From contig LR746265.1 in assembly GCA_902729315.2 (NCBI GenBank), forward strand, positions 3,452,892 through 3,516,891: a DNA stretch of 64,000 nt, given 5' to 3'. A program made the position numbers and the translations under genes. Within the stretch, counting starts at the first letter, position 1. Each line of letters opens with the position of its first letter. This document shows, one piece after another, positions 12,201-24,400 of the stretch. Under the pieces are notes generated by a model. The model searched no databases, was not told where the DNA came from, and saw nothing but the letters and a program-made list of their open reading frames with translations. Origin of the DNA: Spirodela intermedia (lineage: Eukaryota > Streptophyta > Magnoliopsida > Alismatales > Araceae).

Positions 12201-13397
12201 GCCCACCCTTTACTCACACTATAGCTTACAACAGGGAGCTTAAAAGTCTGATGGTATTCTGTTAATCGTCCTTTACAGTCTTCCTATTTTCTACTTTCAT
12301 GTATGAAATGACAGTGTCCTTTTTCACTTTAAATTATCTTCAAATTATTAGCAAATTGACCAGCATACATGATGCATGTATTAAACAATATAAGGTATAT
12401 TTTGTTCGGCATAAAAATTTAAGCTAGTTCGTTTCAGAAAGATTCACTACTTTCGAGTATTACTAGCAGTAATTTTATTTTCAAATCAAGTGCACGCCTA
12501 CCCCTGTTATTGAAATATTTGCCTTTGTTGGTCACTTCAGTGGGGACAGTGGAAGACCAAGCAATGCGAATGTCTTCATGGGGGGCTTCATCTTGGGAGG
12601 GCTTATCGTGGGCGCTCTGGGCTGTGTATATGCTCCTCAGGTATTGGACTTTCTGCCTTGACCTCCTTTTTCCTGCATCTCTGTGCTTGGCTGCGATCAA
12701 GCAGCCAAATTAGGGCTTCTCAAGCAGTAGAAATAACTGTATGAATTCCCCGTGGCAATGGACTGGAAAATCTAGTGAAAAATGTTAAGTTCAAGAGTAC
12801 TGTGTGGGCTTTGCGGCGGAATCCATTGAATGCTAGTTAACATGCATCTGGCATCTGCCATATGGGCTTCAAGCGATTAAGAAACATTTGTCAGAGGTCG
12901 ATTGATAGGAGGTACATCTGTGCTTCGACCCTGAAGATGCTCTGCGATCATGATTTCGACCAGTAATCGGAGATTTCAACATCTCCATTGACAAAATGGG
13001 AGCTAAACTTTAGCTTAGGACTTTGAAAATTCTGCATTTGACTGCAATGTATAGGTTTTCTATGTATGGTCTCCGGCAATTTCCGACCTCGAAATTTCTG
13101 CAGATCATCAAAGCATTGGAGGGCACCGACAGGAAAGATCTGATGAGGAAGCTGCCAAAATTCATTTATGATGAAGAGAAGGCCCTGGAGGTGAGGTTCC
13201 TTGTTCCTCCCTCATTAATGGTGTTCTTGTCTGATTCCTTTTGAATATGGGCAACATTTGTCGGTAGTTTGACTCGATTTGGGGTGGAACCTTCATATTG
13301 AAAGCTTTCTGGGCCCAACAATCTGTCACTTAGACATTAGCTCCTGCGATGAGGCGTCTACGGGCCACAGGTTGTGTCCAGCCCACAAGAGATAGAT

Positions 13398-13434
<37 letters not shown>

Positions 13435-13866
13435 CCTAGTAGTCCCAACTCGTCTTCTGGATAGGCGCGCTTGACCCTGTGTGGTTCTTCCTCTTCTGGA
13501 CAGACTCGCCTTCTTTCGAGCCCAGATTTTAATGTGATACTGTCTGATGGTGATCTTGTTTGATGAACTTTGGCTGCCGGTTCAGTTACTCTTGCCCCCT
13601 CGCAAAACCTGGAGTTTTCGCTCTCTCAACAGGCAGTTTGTGGTTGACTTTCCGGAGACTTTTCTATCTAAGGCAGTCTCTGTGTGGTTGACTTTCTAAC
13701 CCGGGTTGTGGGCCCGTTCGCTCTCTCGCAGAAGACCCGCAAGATCCTCACGGAGAAGATCGCACAGCTGAACTCCGCCATTGACGATGTCTCCTCTCAG
13801 CTGCGAGCGGAGTACGACGCGAATGACGCCGCCACGGCGTCGGAGGAAGTCGAAGCCGCCATGTAA
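9258..13866 (+). CDS. Small plastid inner-envelope protein, YtxH-like (At1g42960-type)
   Basis: Five exons: 9258-9318, 11141-11246, 12541-12640, 13104-13190 and 13732-13866; 162 residues. Residues 1-60 are rich in Ser and basic residues, with [18 protein letters not shown] consistent with a plastid transit peptide. A glycine-rich membrane segment [20 protein letters not shown] follows, with APQ as a usual boundary. Then comes an amphipathic helix of the kind seen in YtxH-like and apolipoprotein-like proteins ([20 protein letters not shown]) and an acidic tail. Remembered Arabidopsis relatives of this architecture are chloroplast inner-envelope proteins of unknown role. The exon 2 acceptor (CAAG|AC) is weak but is the only one that keeps phase. 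Introns 1 (1.8 kb) and 2 (1.3 kb) are AT-rich. Confidence 0.8.
13444..13489 (+). repeat. 46-bp dispersed repeat, copy B (last intron of the envelope-protein gene)
   Basis: Reverse complement of 2678-2723 with one mismatch. It directly follows a (GA)n tract at about 13402-13433. It lies in intron 4 of the envelope-protein gene. Confidence 0.8.
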
Positions 13867-14496
13867 ACTCGCCTGAAGGTCGGCTCCCCTTTCCCAATCG
13901 AGTAATTTCTCTCTCTAGATTACGGGTTTTACAGTATATCATGCCCAATTCCCCAGAGAAGGAATACTAGTTTCCTCCCTGTTGGAAAATTTCCTTGCTA
14001 TGTATATCTTTTCTTATATAAGATGGCTCCACCTCGTCTCACATGATACATAATCAGACCATAAAACTCGATCATAACAGAGAGGCCCTTCCCTTCTCCC
14101 AGCATCACCAGTTCTCAAACTCTCTTCCCAAAAAGCGGGAGGAGGGGCCCTCGCTTGGAGCACATATCGCCCAAAATACGAAGGAAAACAATGAAAAATT
14201 GGGGGTTTGATGGGTCTGCGCGCCGAGTTCAGAGGATTTGGCCCCCGGAGGCGGCGATTCTCGTCGTCCGGAGACCAGATGGGGGGGGCGTTTCAGTGTG
14301 TCGGCGGCTGGTCAGAAATGCTCAAGGAGAGGTGGCAAGTCGTCGGATGAGTTGTACCTCTCCGTCAGTGTCTCTGGAGATTTCCCAAAAGGTCGAATTT
14401 TTCTGGGCCCCGGACTCAAAAATCCAATCTTTTTTGAAAAAAATTAACAAAACTTTAATGGGTATTGTTTCTAATAAAAAATCAGTCAATCCCTCT

Positions 14497-14536
<40 letters not shown>

Positions 14537-15152
14537 GCTAATGGGTAGATTTCTTTCCGGATTTTCTCAGAGTAGAATGGGAGTACGACCGACCAAATAT
14601 AGAGCGGCGAAGAACAAGATCTATGGATGCTGGGCCCGCCTCTGTAAAATACCAAAAGTCGCCCCCAAGCTGTCAGAATGACTCTCTACCCCATGGCCGG
14701 CCATCTCTCATTCGGCCACGTCAGCCGGGGGATGAGTTCTAGTCCGATTTCTTCTCTCTCTCTCTCTCTGTCTCTCTCTGTCTTTCTCTCTCCAGGTGTC
14801 GTTGACAAAGATTTATGCGCATGAGGACGATGCTGCGGAGGGGTTGGCACGCGGTGGAGGTCGATCTCTTCTTCTCTTGTACCAGGGGACGATATATATT
14901 TCTGCGAGAGAAGAAGGCGGCCCAGGCCTTTAGCTGCTTTCCACCGCTGGAATCGTAGTTAGAGATTCGATCTCCTCTACGCTTGCTCTGTAGATCTCGC
15001 GCCGGCGGGGAGTAAGCGGCCCTTGGTCTCCTTCTCCCGGCAAGCGAGCAACACCGACGCCCCATCAGCGCCCTTCGATCCTCTCGCCGTCCTTGCCCCC
15101 CCTTACCAGGTCTCTACTCTCTCGCTGTCTCTTCTCTCTCTTTCTTTTCTCT

Positions 15153-15213
<61 letters not shown>

Positions 15214-15221
15214 TTTCTCTC

Positions 15222-15279
<58 letters not shown>

Positions 15280-15909
15280 CTCTGTCTGGCTATCGCTTCT
15301 CTCTCTATCTCTCCTCTCTCTCTATCCATCTCTTCTCTCTCTCTCTCGCTGTGAATCTCCGTCGTTCTTTCGCGGGGGGAGACGGTGTTATCGGCGTAAT
15401 TCAACGTTGCATGGGGAACCGGACGGCGAGGCGTAGAACTCGGTGGCTACGAGGAGATGCCAATACGTGGGAATTCGAGGGCTCCCCATTTGTGAATGGA
15501 GGAGGAGGTGACTTTCGGGAGAGTAGGAAGGGAGAGGCTGCCGGTGGGTGTGAGCCCTTCCATTCTCTCTCCTCTCTGAGTCGCTGTGGGCTTCATCCAT
15601 GGAAGAAGGGGTGCCCTTGTCCTGTTCTCTTTTTTCTAGTCTCGTCGATCAATCGACAGACAGGCCTCACTCATTTGTGGCGCAAGAGGCCAATTCAGCG
15701 GGTCCTGCTCTGGCTTCGCACGTGCACCGCCGGTTTCCCTCTCTTTTTGGTAGGATTAGGCTGGGTCAACTCTCGCTGCTGTGAGTTTCGTCATCTGCGT
15801 CTTTGTGGACGCAGAAACCAGCGGCGGGGAGTCGCTGAGACCGCCTTCCGGCGAGAAATAACCAGCTCTTCCGGCGGAGTGGAGGAGGTTGGCCTCTGCT
15901 TCAGAAAGC
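13867..15909 (+). other. Spacer and probable 5' leader of the PILS gene, rich in CT tracts
   Basis: Bases 13867-14150 carry the 3' flank of the envelope-protein gene. From about 14490 on, CT microsatellites recur (14494-14537, 14750-14793, 15113-15350). A donor-like AG|GTCTCT sits at about 15109-15114, suggesting a leader intron in the PILS transcript. A long open frame across the CT tract is a repeat artefact. No independent gene was found. Confidence 0.4.
15113..15350. repeat. Long (CT)n microsatellite array
   Basis: About 240 bp of nearly pure CT, broken by short interruptions such as TTTTCTCTCC and GTCTGG. It is the longest simple repeat in the window and lies about 560 bp upstream of the PILS start codon. 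Confidence 0.95.
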
Positions 15910-17927
15910 ATGGGGTTCTGGGAGCTGTTGGTGGTGGCGAGCATGCCTGTGATGCAGGTCATCCTCGTCGGCCTCGTCGGTGCCTTCCTTGCCGGCGACT
16001 TCTTCGGCGTCCTCACCGCCGACGCCCGCAAACACATGAACAGGGTTCGTCCTCCTCCGTCCCATCCATCCATGAAGAAGAAGAAGAAGAAGATGATGAT
16101 GATAATGATGATGATGATGATGGAGATGGAGATTGACCCACCTCTGTCTGACTTATCCATTCCAGGTGGTCTACATGGTGTTCACGCCATCGCTCATGTT
16201 CGCGAGCCTGGCCAAGACCATCACCCTGGAGGACATCATCTCCTGGTATGTTCCTCCCTCCTACCATCTAAGAAATGAGAGATCAGCCAACCCTCTCGTT
16301 GTCTTCTCGGCGGCAGGTGGTTCATGCCGGTCAACATCGGGCTGACCTTCGTCATCGGCGGCACTCTCGGCTGGGTGGTGGTGAAGCTTCTCAGACCCGA
16401 GCCCCACCTCGGAGGCCTTATCATCGCCATGTGCTCCGCCGGTAACTCCGAGTTTCAGGACCCTTCCGCCGTCGTCGTCCTCCTCTCGCCGGCGGTGGCC
16501 CTTCGGAGTGGCTCACCTGTTGTTTTCCGGTTGACAGGCAACCTCGGGAACCTGATGCTGATCGTCGTCCCCGCCATCTGCAACGAGAGCCGCAGCCCGT
16601 TCGGAGAGACCGCCATCTGCCGCTCCCGCGGCCTCTCCTACTCGTCCTTCTCCATGGCGGTAAAGCTCCAGCCGGCTCCTCTGCAACTTCCGATGTCATC
16701 AGACTCCCTCTGAAGAGAGTCCTCCATGTTATCTGTAGCTCGGGGGCTTCTACATCTGGACCCACACCTTCAGCCTCATGAGGAACTCCGGGGAGATTCA
16801 CAGAAGGATGGTGGCGGCCGGCGGCGGTTCTGAGAAGGACCTGGAGGCGCCGCTATTGCCGCCGTCGACGGGCCCCGGCGGCGAGGCAGTTGCACCGACG
16901 AACACCTACAGTGTATGTCTTCCCCTCTTCCGTAGAACCTCGTGAGACGGAATTCCCGTTTTCTTACGAGGAGATCGCTGAACTTTTGGAGCTGTTCCGC
17001 ACAGACACAGATCCCGTCGGATGTGAAGCTTCTTGAGGGTAAGGAGCAACGGAATTTCTTGAATAGATTGAAGGAGTCTGCTCTTCAGCTTGTGGAGGAG
17101 CTCATGTCGCCGCCAACCGCCGCCGCCGTATGTTCCCTAAATTACTCTCCCCTACACGTCCACCAACGGGCATTCCTTCACGCATTCAACCAGTCTATGA
17201 TTCGGAACATTCCGCAGGTCCTGGGATTCATTTTCGGGACCACGCCATGGCTGAAGTCTCTCATCATCGGAGCCGCCGCCCCCTTTCGCGTGGTCTACGA
17301 CTCCATCAAGCTCATGGGGTACCCAACTGCCTCTCTCTCTCTCTCTCCCTCTCTCTCTCTCTCTCTCATCGCCGTGGATGATGCAGGAACGGAACCATAC
17401 CGTGCATCACTCTCATTCTAGGAGGGAACCTCACCAAGGGTAAGGAGGACATCGACTGAACCTCACCCATGGAAAAACTTTCCCGTGAACTACGATTGAA
17501 AGCTTCCCAAAACCCTATCAGGCATCCGCAAGTCCAAGCTGAAGCGCTCGGTAATCCTTGCCGTCCTTTGGGTGAAGATCGCCGTCCTCCCGGCGCTGGG
17601 GATCGCCGTCACACAAGCAGCAGCCAAGCTCGGCTTCCTCCCCCGAGACCCCCTCTTTCGCTACGTACTGCTCTTGCAGTATACGATCCCCCCCGCCATG
17701 AACATCAGTACGTCCTCCCCACTCCTCTCTCTTCCCCTCTACTGCGGCCGGCGGAAGCCGGCGGCGGATCTCGCCGGTGACATGATGGGAGACGTCATGC
17801 AGGCACAATGGCGGAGCTGTTCGACGTGGCCAGGGAGGAATGCTCCGTCATCTTCCTCTGGACCTACCTGCTGGCCGCCCTCTCCCTCACCGTCTGGTCC
17901 TCCGTCTACCTGTGGATCCTGTCGTAG
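15910..17927 (+). CDS. PIN-LIKES (PILS) auxin transport facilitator
   Basis: Ten exons: 15910-16044, 16166-16245, 16317-16441, 16538-16659, 16739-16912, 17011-17127, 17218-17318, 17387-17439, 17522-17707 and 17803-17927; 405 residues, the usual PILS length. PILS proteins sit in the ER membrane and limit nuclear auxin by sequestering it. Signature stretches are WWFMPVNIGLTF, CSAGNLGNLMLIVVPAICNE, IWTHTFSLMR, a central hydrophilic loop (about 185-265) and LQYTIPPAMNI. The fold is about ten TM helices in two bundles. The final exon encodes the last helix, ending LWILS. The gene is very GC-rich. Introns carry microsatellites, notably AAG/ATG units in intron 1 and CT in intron 7. The PILS subclade was not resolved. 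Confidence 0.92.
16072..16132. repeat. AAG/ATG trinucleotide repeats in PILS intron 1
   Basis: A run of AAG units passes into ATG/ATA units and then GAGATG. It is intronic; the apparent poly-Lys/Met frame is not coding. Confidence 0.9.
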
Positions 17928-18428
17928 AGCTGCCGGCTGCCTCCTCCGTCGGAAGCCCAAGTTTTTGCTCGGAGGGTGTGCACCTTCGATTCTTGGCTTC
18001 TCCCCGTCGATCAATTTCTTCGATTTATCTCAACATTAGAAGGGTCGGAATGCGAACGAATGATTGTAATCGTTTGCATTCGAACTTCGATCTTATTATA
18101 TCATAAAAACCACATCAACTTCTTCATCAGAGGATCAACGCGCAAAACTCTTTAAGATTTTTCAACAAATATCTTCCCTGTCAGATGATCGACACAACCA
18201 GGATTTCAAAAGATAAATCAATCATATTCGTTATCATCGGATCAATATACGCAAAAAATTTAAATATTTTTTTTCTTTTTATTGAGCGACTATCTTCTCC
18301 ATCAGAATATCAACACAAAAATTCACCCCCTCTGAATCGAATGCCCGTCTTCTACAGTGAGAGCAGCTTGTGTTACAGCTTCAGTACTCAATGAGAGCGA
18401 CTAGAAAGGGGGGGACGGGGAGCTTCTC
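17928..18428. other. Convergent spacer between PILS and RRP44 with a degenerate repeat
   Basis: Holds both 3' flanks. Bases 18121-18324 contain four degenerate units beginning at about 18121, 18172, 18231 and 18293, built on TCTTC..CATCAGA..ATCAAC.C..AAAA. No coding signal. Confidence 0.5.
18121..18324. repeat. Four-unit degenerate tandem repeat
   Basis: Units of about 51-62 bp share the core CATCAGA..ATCAAC.C.CAAAA followed by a T-rich stretch. The units are strongly diverged; recognition is by eye only. Confidence 0.5.
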
Positions 18429-21400
18429 TTAGATGAGAGTCAGCTCGAGCTTGGGTCTGTTGGGCTGGTGCTCGACGACCTCCATGTGGATCTTGACAGC
18501 CTGCAGGACCCTGTAGTTCACGCCACTGCCCGCCTTCGTCACCCTCTGGTTCGCCTCGTCTACCAGCCAGTCGCTCTTCTCTCCCCTCTTCACCAAGTAC
18601 ACCGGGCCTTCTATCCCAAACCTGTGGGAAGAACAGTCAGTCAACACGGTAGATACCGGCAAAACTGCCACTTGGATGAGCGAGAAGTGGAATAAAAGAG
18701 CAAATCCATAAATGGGATCCTACTTGGGCACGAAGACTATGAACCCATTGGCTCTGATCTTCACAATCCTGGCTTCAGTGTCGGTGGGCCTGCAGAGAAG
18801 CAGCAGCCAGAGAAAGTTCAGAAGGGCGAGGAGCGATCCAAGTTCATATCGACGGTGGTGATGGATTACCTTTTTCGGAAATATATGACCGTGTTGAGCT
18901 CGACAGAAGCCCGGCTGGCCATCTGGGCATTCCGATGTCGGTAATTCAAGTCTGGAGAGAAGGGTTAGTCGTGAAGTCAGGCAGATCCAACCCCATGTAA
19001 AGAAAATCGGAGTGTGGCCAGGGTCTTACTGTCTGAAACGCTCGTGAGCTGGTTTCTATCCAGGAAAACTGGCGGAAGCTTTGATATTCCGAGGGCAGCT
19101 GCTAGCAACCTGTGAACAATAACATCTGAAAAGAAAGAGTGGAACTGACTCATTTCGTTTCCTATCTTCTCGAGCAAGCAATCACCGGGACACGTTGATA
19201 CATATAAATATAGATAGATTGAGAGAGAGAGAGAGAGAGAGAGAAGGGGGGCCCGTAAATCCACCCCATGAAACAGTGAAAAAAGGAGATGTGCAGCTGA
19301 ATTTGTTCCAGCAGCTTATTGCCACCATCCTCCTCTTCATAAACTTGACACAGAGAGCGAGAGAGAGAGAGAGGAGGAAGGCATCGCATTCACACATTGA
19401 TTCACATAAAGTCATGCTGCAACATACATGGGACCAGGTGCATCTGACTTCAGGAATCTGAGGGGGATGGACAAGAGAAAGGTTCCAATAGGGAGAGAGA
19501 AAAAAAGGTCAGCACCTGGCATTCAGAGGGTTTCAGGATCTCCCGGGAATATAACCTTAAAGATGCATAGGGGACTCAAAGCGGCGATTTTTTTCTTTTA
19601 TAAAACTTTTATACAATGATAATTACTCCAGAGGCGGCTTTTATTTCGATCCAACTGCCCCCCATGGGAACGAAAATTAAGCGAATTTAAAAAATATACA
19701 GAAAAGATAAGCAAATGAGCACCTGCATATCTTCGTATGGGCGACGTGAAATGCGTGTACAAAGGCGCTGCGAGTCCGTAGTGATGGAACTCCTGGGGAC
19801 TTAGATCCCCACTACAGAAGTAAACAGCCTGAGCAGCTCAAAAGCACACAGGAGCCTCCAGAATTTAGAGCTTTGTACGGGGATTGCAATCGCACTGAGT
19901 TCAAGCTTCGAGTAGACGCACCTGAGTCATGCATCTCGTTGCGAGAATCCGAATCAGCTTGTTGAAGTAGGGGTCCTCACCCTGAATTCATTTGCAATGA
20001 ATACAGTGGATTACTTGAGGAGAACACAAAATCGGATCACATAATCTAAAAAGATGTAAGATGTTGGTTACCACTGCATGATCGAGTGAATCGGCCAATG
20101 CTTTAGAAGATGAAACATCCAAATCAAGGCCGATGGATGCAGTTATCCGCAGCAGCGGTTCGAGCATATCTTTTGTCGGGCTAGGATGACGCCTGCATTC
20201 ATCATTGGAGATAAGCAAGAAGCCCGTTGAAATCGAAATCCTTATCCAGTAACAAAAAGACTACATTTTTTATTACTGCGGTAGTGTCGTAATTCATGAA
20301 GCCGTTAGTACACTGCCAGCCTATATATAAGCTCCATCAGATATTAAACCATGTTTCAGGTTTAGGAAAATATCACTTCGTCTTTCTTCCAATGCCCAGG
20401 CAAAACATACAGATAAGAGGGAAGAACTGACAGCCATTATAGCAACTATTGCAAATTTACAGGTTTCTAGGGCAGCCACAGACTAGTTTCATAAGTTGAC
20501 GCCAAAAGAGTACCACTGTCTGGAGAAAAGTCCTTCAAAAAGTAAGGATCCCATTGGATGCTTGTTATATGGTTTAAAAATATGTATGCCCATTTATTCG
20601 ATGCAAGTCGTGATGAAGGACTCTAATGATTCCTACTCGTTTGAAGCTTTTCCTATGAGGAGAAAATATTGTCCGTCGTGATCAAACATTCAAGATTCAA
20701 CATGAACATACCTCAACAAGGAGCATAATGGGAAATGCTTTAAAATCTTTTCTGCCACTGAAATGTTAGCTGCCAACATAAATTCCTCAATCATCTGGTT
20801 TGCTTCCCGAATCTGGTATATTCCTGCAAGAAAAGGAAGCTCATTAATCAATTCTGCCTGATTAATTTCAGCGACAGAATGTACACAGCCACTCTGCAAA
20901 TATATATGCACCTATGTCGAGTGGGTCATGTGTTTCGGTGTCAATTTGGAACTTCACTTCTGCAGAAGCAAGAGTAAGTGCTCCTCTTTCAATACGTCTC
21001 TGCCTCATTATCTATTTAATAGGAGTTCAAACACTCCAACTTTAGTTCGTTGATAGGAATCAAGTTATAGCGACATTCAGGAAGGGCAATGAACAAAAAG
21101 TTCTGAAAAATCTAATAAGCACACCTTTGCCAGTGAATTCAAATTGCGCAGATCAGTGGTTAACGGGTCCATTAAACGGCTGCAAAACAACACCCACGTG
21201 AATAAAGCGGGATTTAAGCCGCTTGCTTGAAAAGGTACTAGGTGTTCAAAATAACAGAGGCTATTCACGTCCTCAAATTAAGCGTAGATGTCAACACGGA
21301 ATGACTATTGGTCAAAATTCGCACGTGTTTTTTTTGTGAACTGCCATGTTCCATCTGAGAGCATCTTCCAACAGAGACAGGAATTGAACGGTGGTTGAAC

Positions 21401-24400
21401 ATGTGTATGGGATATCAATTCCTGGACGTAGATTTGCTAAAACTAAGAGTAAGTAGTAGATCTTAGTATATTATAGTTATTTCACTAAATGCTGCCTACG
21501 CTGATTAAATGAAACAGTAAGTAACTAAATCCATTAAGCACAGCTCCATAATAAGTTGGTGGCAGATGTAAGCACCTATCGTCCATCCGCGCTTGAGCTT
21601 CAACATAAGACAACGCAGCACACGACTTGATGACACTTTTTGTGTATCTCGTAGATGTAATTTCTGCTTGAGGAGTGATCTCCTGAAATTGAAGGAAACA
21701 GTGTTGGGAGTACTGTTAGAACTCTTTTAAGATCCTGTACGTGGTAGAAGAAGACTGAGAACTCATTCGTCTTTTGCATATTAATGACCGATATATTCTA
21801 AGAGAGCAAAATCAAATAAGCTCCAAGTTAAGAAATTACCCATATGACAGAGAAAGCCAGTCTCTCCACATCAGAGCGAAGAGAACATATATCTGAAAAT
21901 GATGGCTAGCATTAGGATCTTTATAACCTATTATGTCTTCCGTCTTAAGTCGCATCTCAGTACAACTCAAATAATGAAAAAAATAATACCTTCTGTCAGA
22001 GGCTTTGGAAGCATGTCAATCCGGCGATCAACGAGATAAACAGATGTGCCCCTCTGTGAGGCTTCCTTATCAAGTGGGGTCTCAGGATGAACAAAATTTG
22101 TGACATCAGCAATATCTGAAAAACGTGCGTTAAGGAGTTGTCTTACAAAAGTTAAATAACACCCAAAATTCTTCAGTTAAGCTGGTCAAAAGAAAGAATA
22201 TTTATATTAAAACAGGATTTTCCTGCGGATCTTTAGCCCAGGAAGATGACATAGTATGACTCCAGTTTATATTAAATATTCACAGTGATTGAACACCAGA
22301 TAATATGTCCAATGGCTGAGAACGACGCAGCAAAGAATTCCGTACTAACATAGCATTAATGTAAACAATGTGCCAGATAATATTCGCTCCGTAACATTTA
22401 GGGAACATAAAGGTAAAGTAACATAACCATCCAAATTACCGTGATCCTCTGCAATAGAACGTTCAATTTCAGTTGAACTCTCCATCTATATCATAGGCAT
22501 TAAATCAAACGACACATTAATTTCTGATTTTCAACCTGTTTCGAGACAATTATTTTCCAACTGTTACCCTTCTGTGAATTTACGAATATAAAAATACTTT
22601 AGTTTAGTGCCTCAATTAACTGAAGTAAATTAATGTGTTCCTATCCTAGAATTCATAGGCCTAGGAAATTAATGTGATATCGTTGTACAAAGGAAACTAT
22701 ACGATATAAGTACCATTTTTGTAAAAATCACAATTCATAGGCCTAGGATTTGCCTATGCAGTCTAATATCGTCACTTAAAAACATCAGACCAAGAATATC
22801 CTATCAAAAGAAACAAAAGCAATGTCAGGCTGCCATCAGTTTTCAAGTGATCAGCTGCCAAATGATGGGCAGATCATCATGCTCAACTGCATCAGGATTG
22901 ATATGGTGCTGCCAAAACTTATCATGAACCTTTCACCTCCCTAAAGAACAACACGCTGCTCATTTGGCATAATTATATAACAGGTGAACGTATTGTTCCC
23001 ATCTGATGGGAAACCAGTCAAAGGCTGCATGCTGACTACCCCACCCCCGACACACACACACAAAAAAAGGAAAAATCAGTATAATTACGGAACTGGGCGA
23101 ACTCCTTCCATGACTATAGATATTCACTCCAACCAAGCAGTATCGTAGGAGTAATAACTACTCTGTTGTCCAAAGTTATGCAATCTAGGAACTAGGTGAG
23201 ACCTCGTAGCACACTCATGTAACACAGACAGATGGAGGATCACCATATGGTAGGTAGAATGTCAAAAAGTATCACCAAAATTGTGGATACACAACTGAAA
23301 CTAGCCGTCCTGGTTTAACAGAATAAGACTTGGGATGGTGATAAGTAATCTCATCGACTGTCAAAGCGAGCACAATGTCCAAACCTTCTCCAAAAATCTG
23401 GATACATAACTGAACCTAGCTGTCCCAGTTTGAGAGGACAAGACATATCACAGTAATAACCAATGTCTTCCTACCTCAACCAATGATAACAGAAAAATAA
23501 AACAGAATTTGCACAATAGATATTATCCGAGTAGAAGAAAGGCACTGCCTTTAAACCCGTGTAATACACATACTCACACATATACATATGCATGTATGCA
23601 TATGTACATATCTTGAGCTACGAAAAAGTTGGGAAAATTATGTAAAGAGGAGTCTGGAAACCAAGACAACAAAATTGGAGGACCTTCATAGACCAATCAC
23701 TAAATGAAGAGAAGAGGCGTCATGGACACAGAATCAAAAAAAATGAAAACTTGGTGGTGATTTAATGTTTAAAGACTTAAAGGGAAGCAAACTATCAGGT
23801 TAATCAAAAGAGAAAACAGCTTAGCACACATTCACAACCTGCTTGTCTTTCGCCTACCCGGTCTTCAGCTAAAGAAAGTAGGAAACTAGAACCATTAGCC
23901 CTCTATTCTTCCTTTGCTATGATTTCCTATCGATTTACAAGTCAGTAATATGATTGTAGGCCACCAAAATCCGATACATTTTTTAAGGGCTACGACCAGC
24001 AGCAAAAGATGCTGCCACCATACAGAAACGAGGGACATGAAGGATACGAACTCCGACTTCAAAGTTCCCATTAGAAAGGGAAGTACAGTGCAGTGCATCG
24101 TCAATATCCGTGCACCCTGAAACAGAAAAAAATATAACTTCACTAGAAATGGCAATTAAACAGGGATAATACATGAAGTTCCAATAACATACCGGGGGGA
24201 TCAACACTGAAGACCCTAACATGTCGTAAATCTACTCTGTTGGGGTTCATCAAATCTTCAGGAGAAAGATTCCATGGTAATGGCGGCAAGCAAGCCAGAA
24301 CTTGCATTGAGAAAGGTCTTGAGTTTATATCATTCTCAATCAAAATCACCTAAGACATGCACCAAGATGAATTTCACACAAACGCACTACCATGAAACTC

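Noticed and set aside
15093-16136. 347-codon open frame on the plus strand
   Set aside because: Its first half is pure CT-repeat translation (Leu/Ser) and it overlaps PILS exon 1 in another frame.
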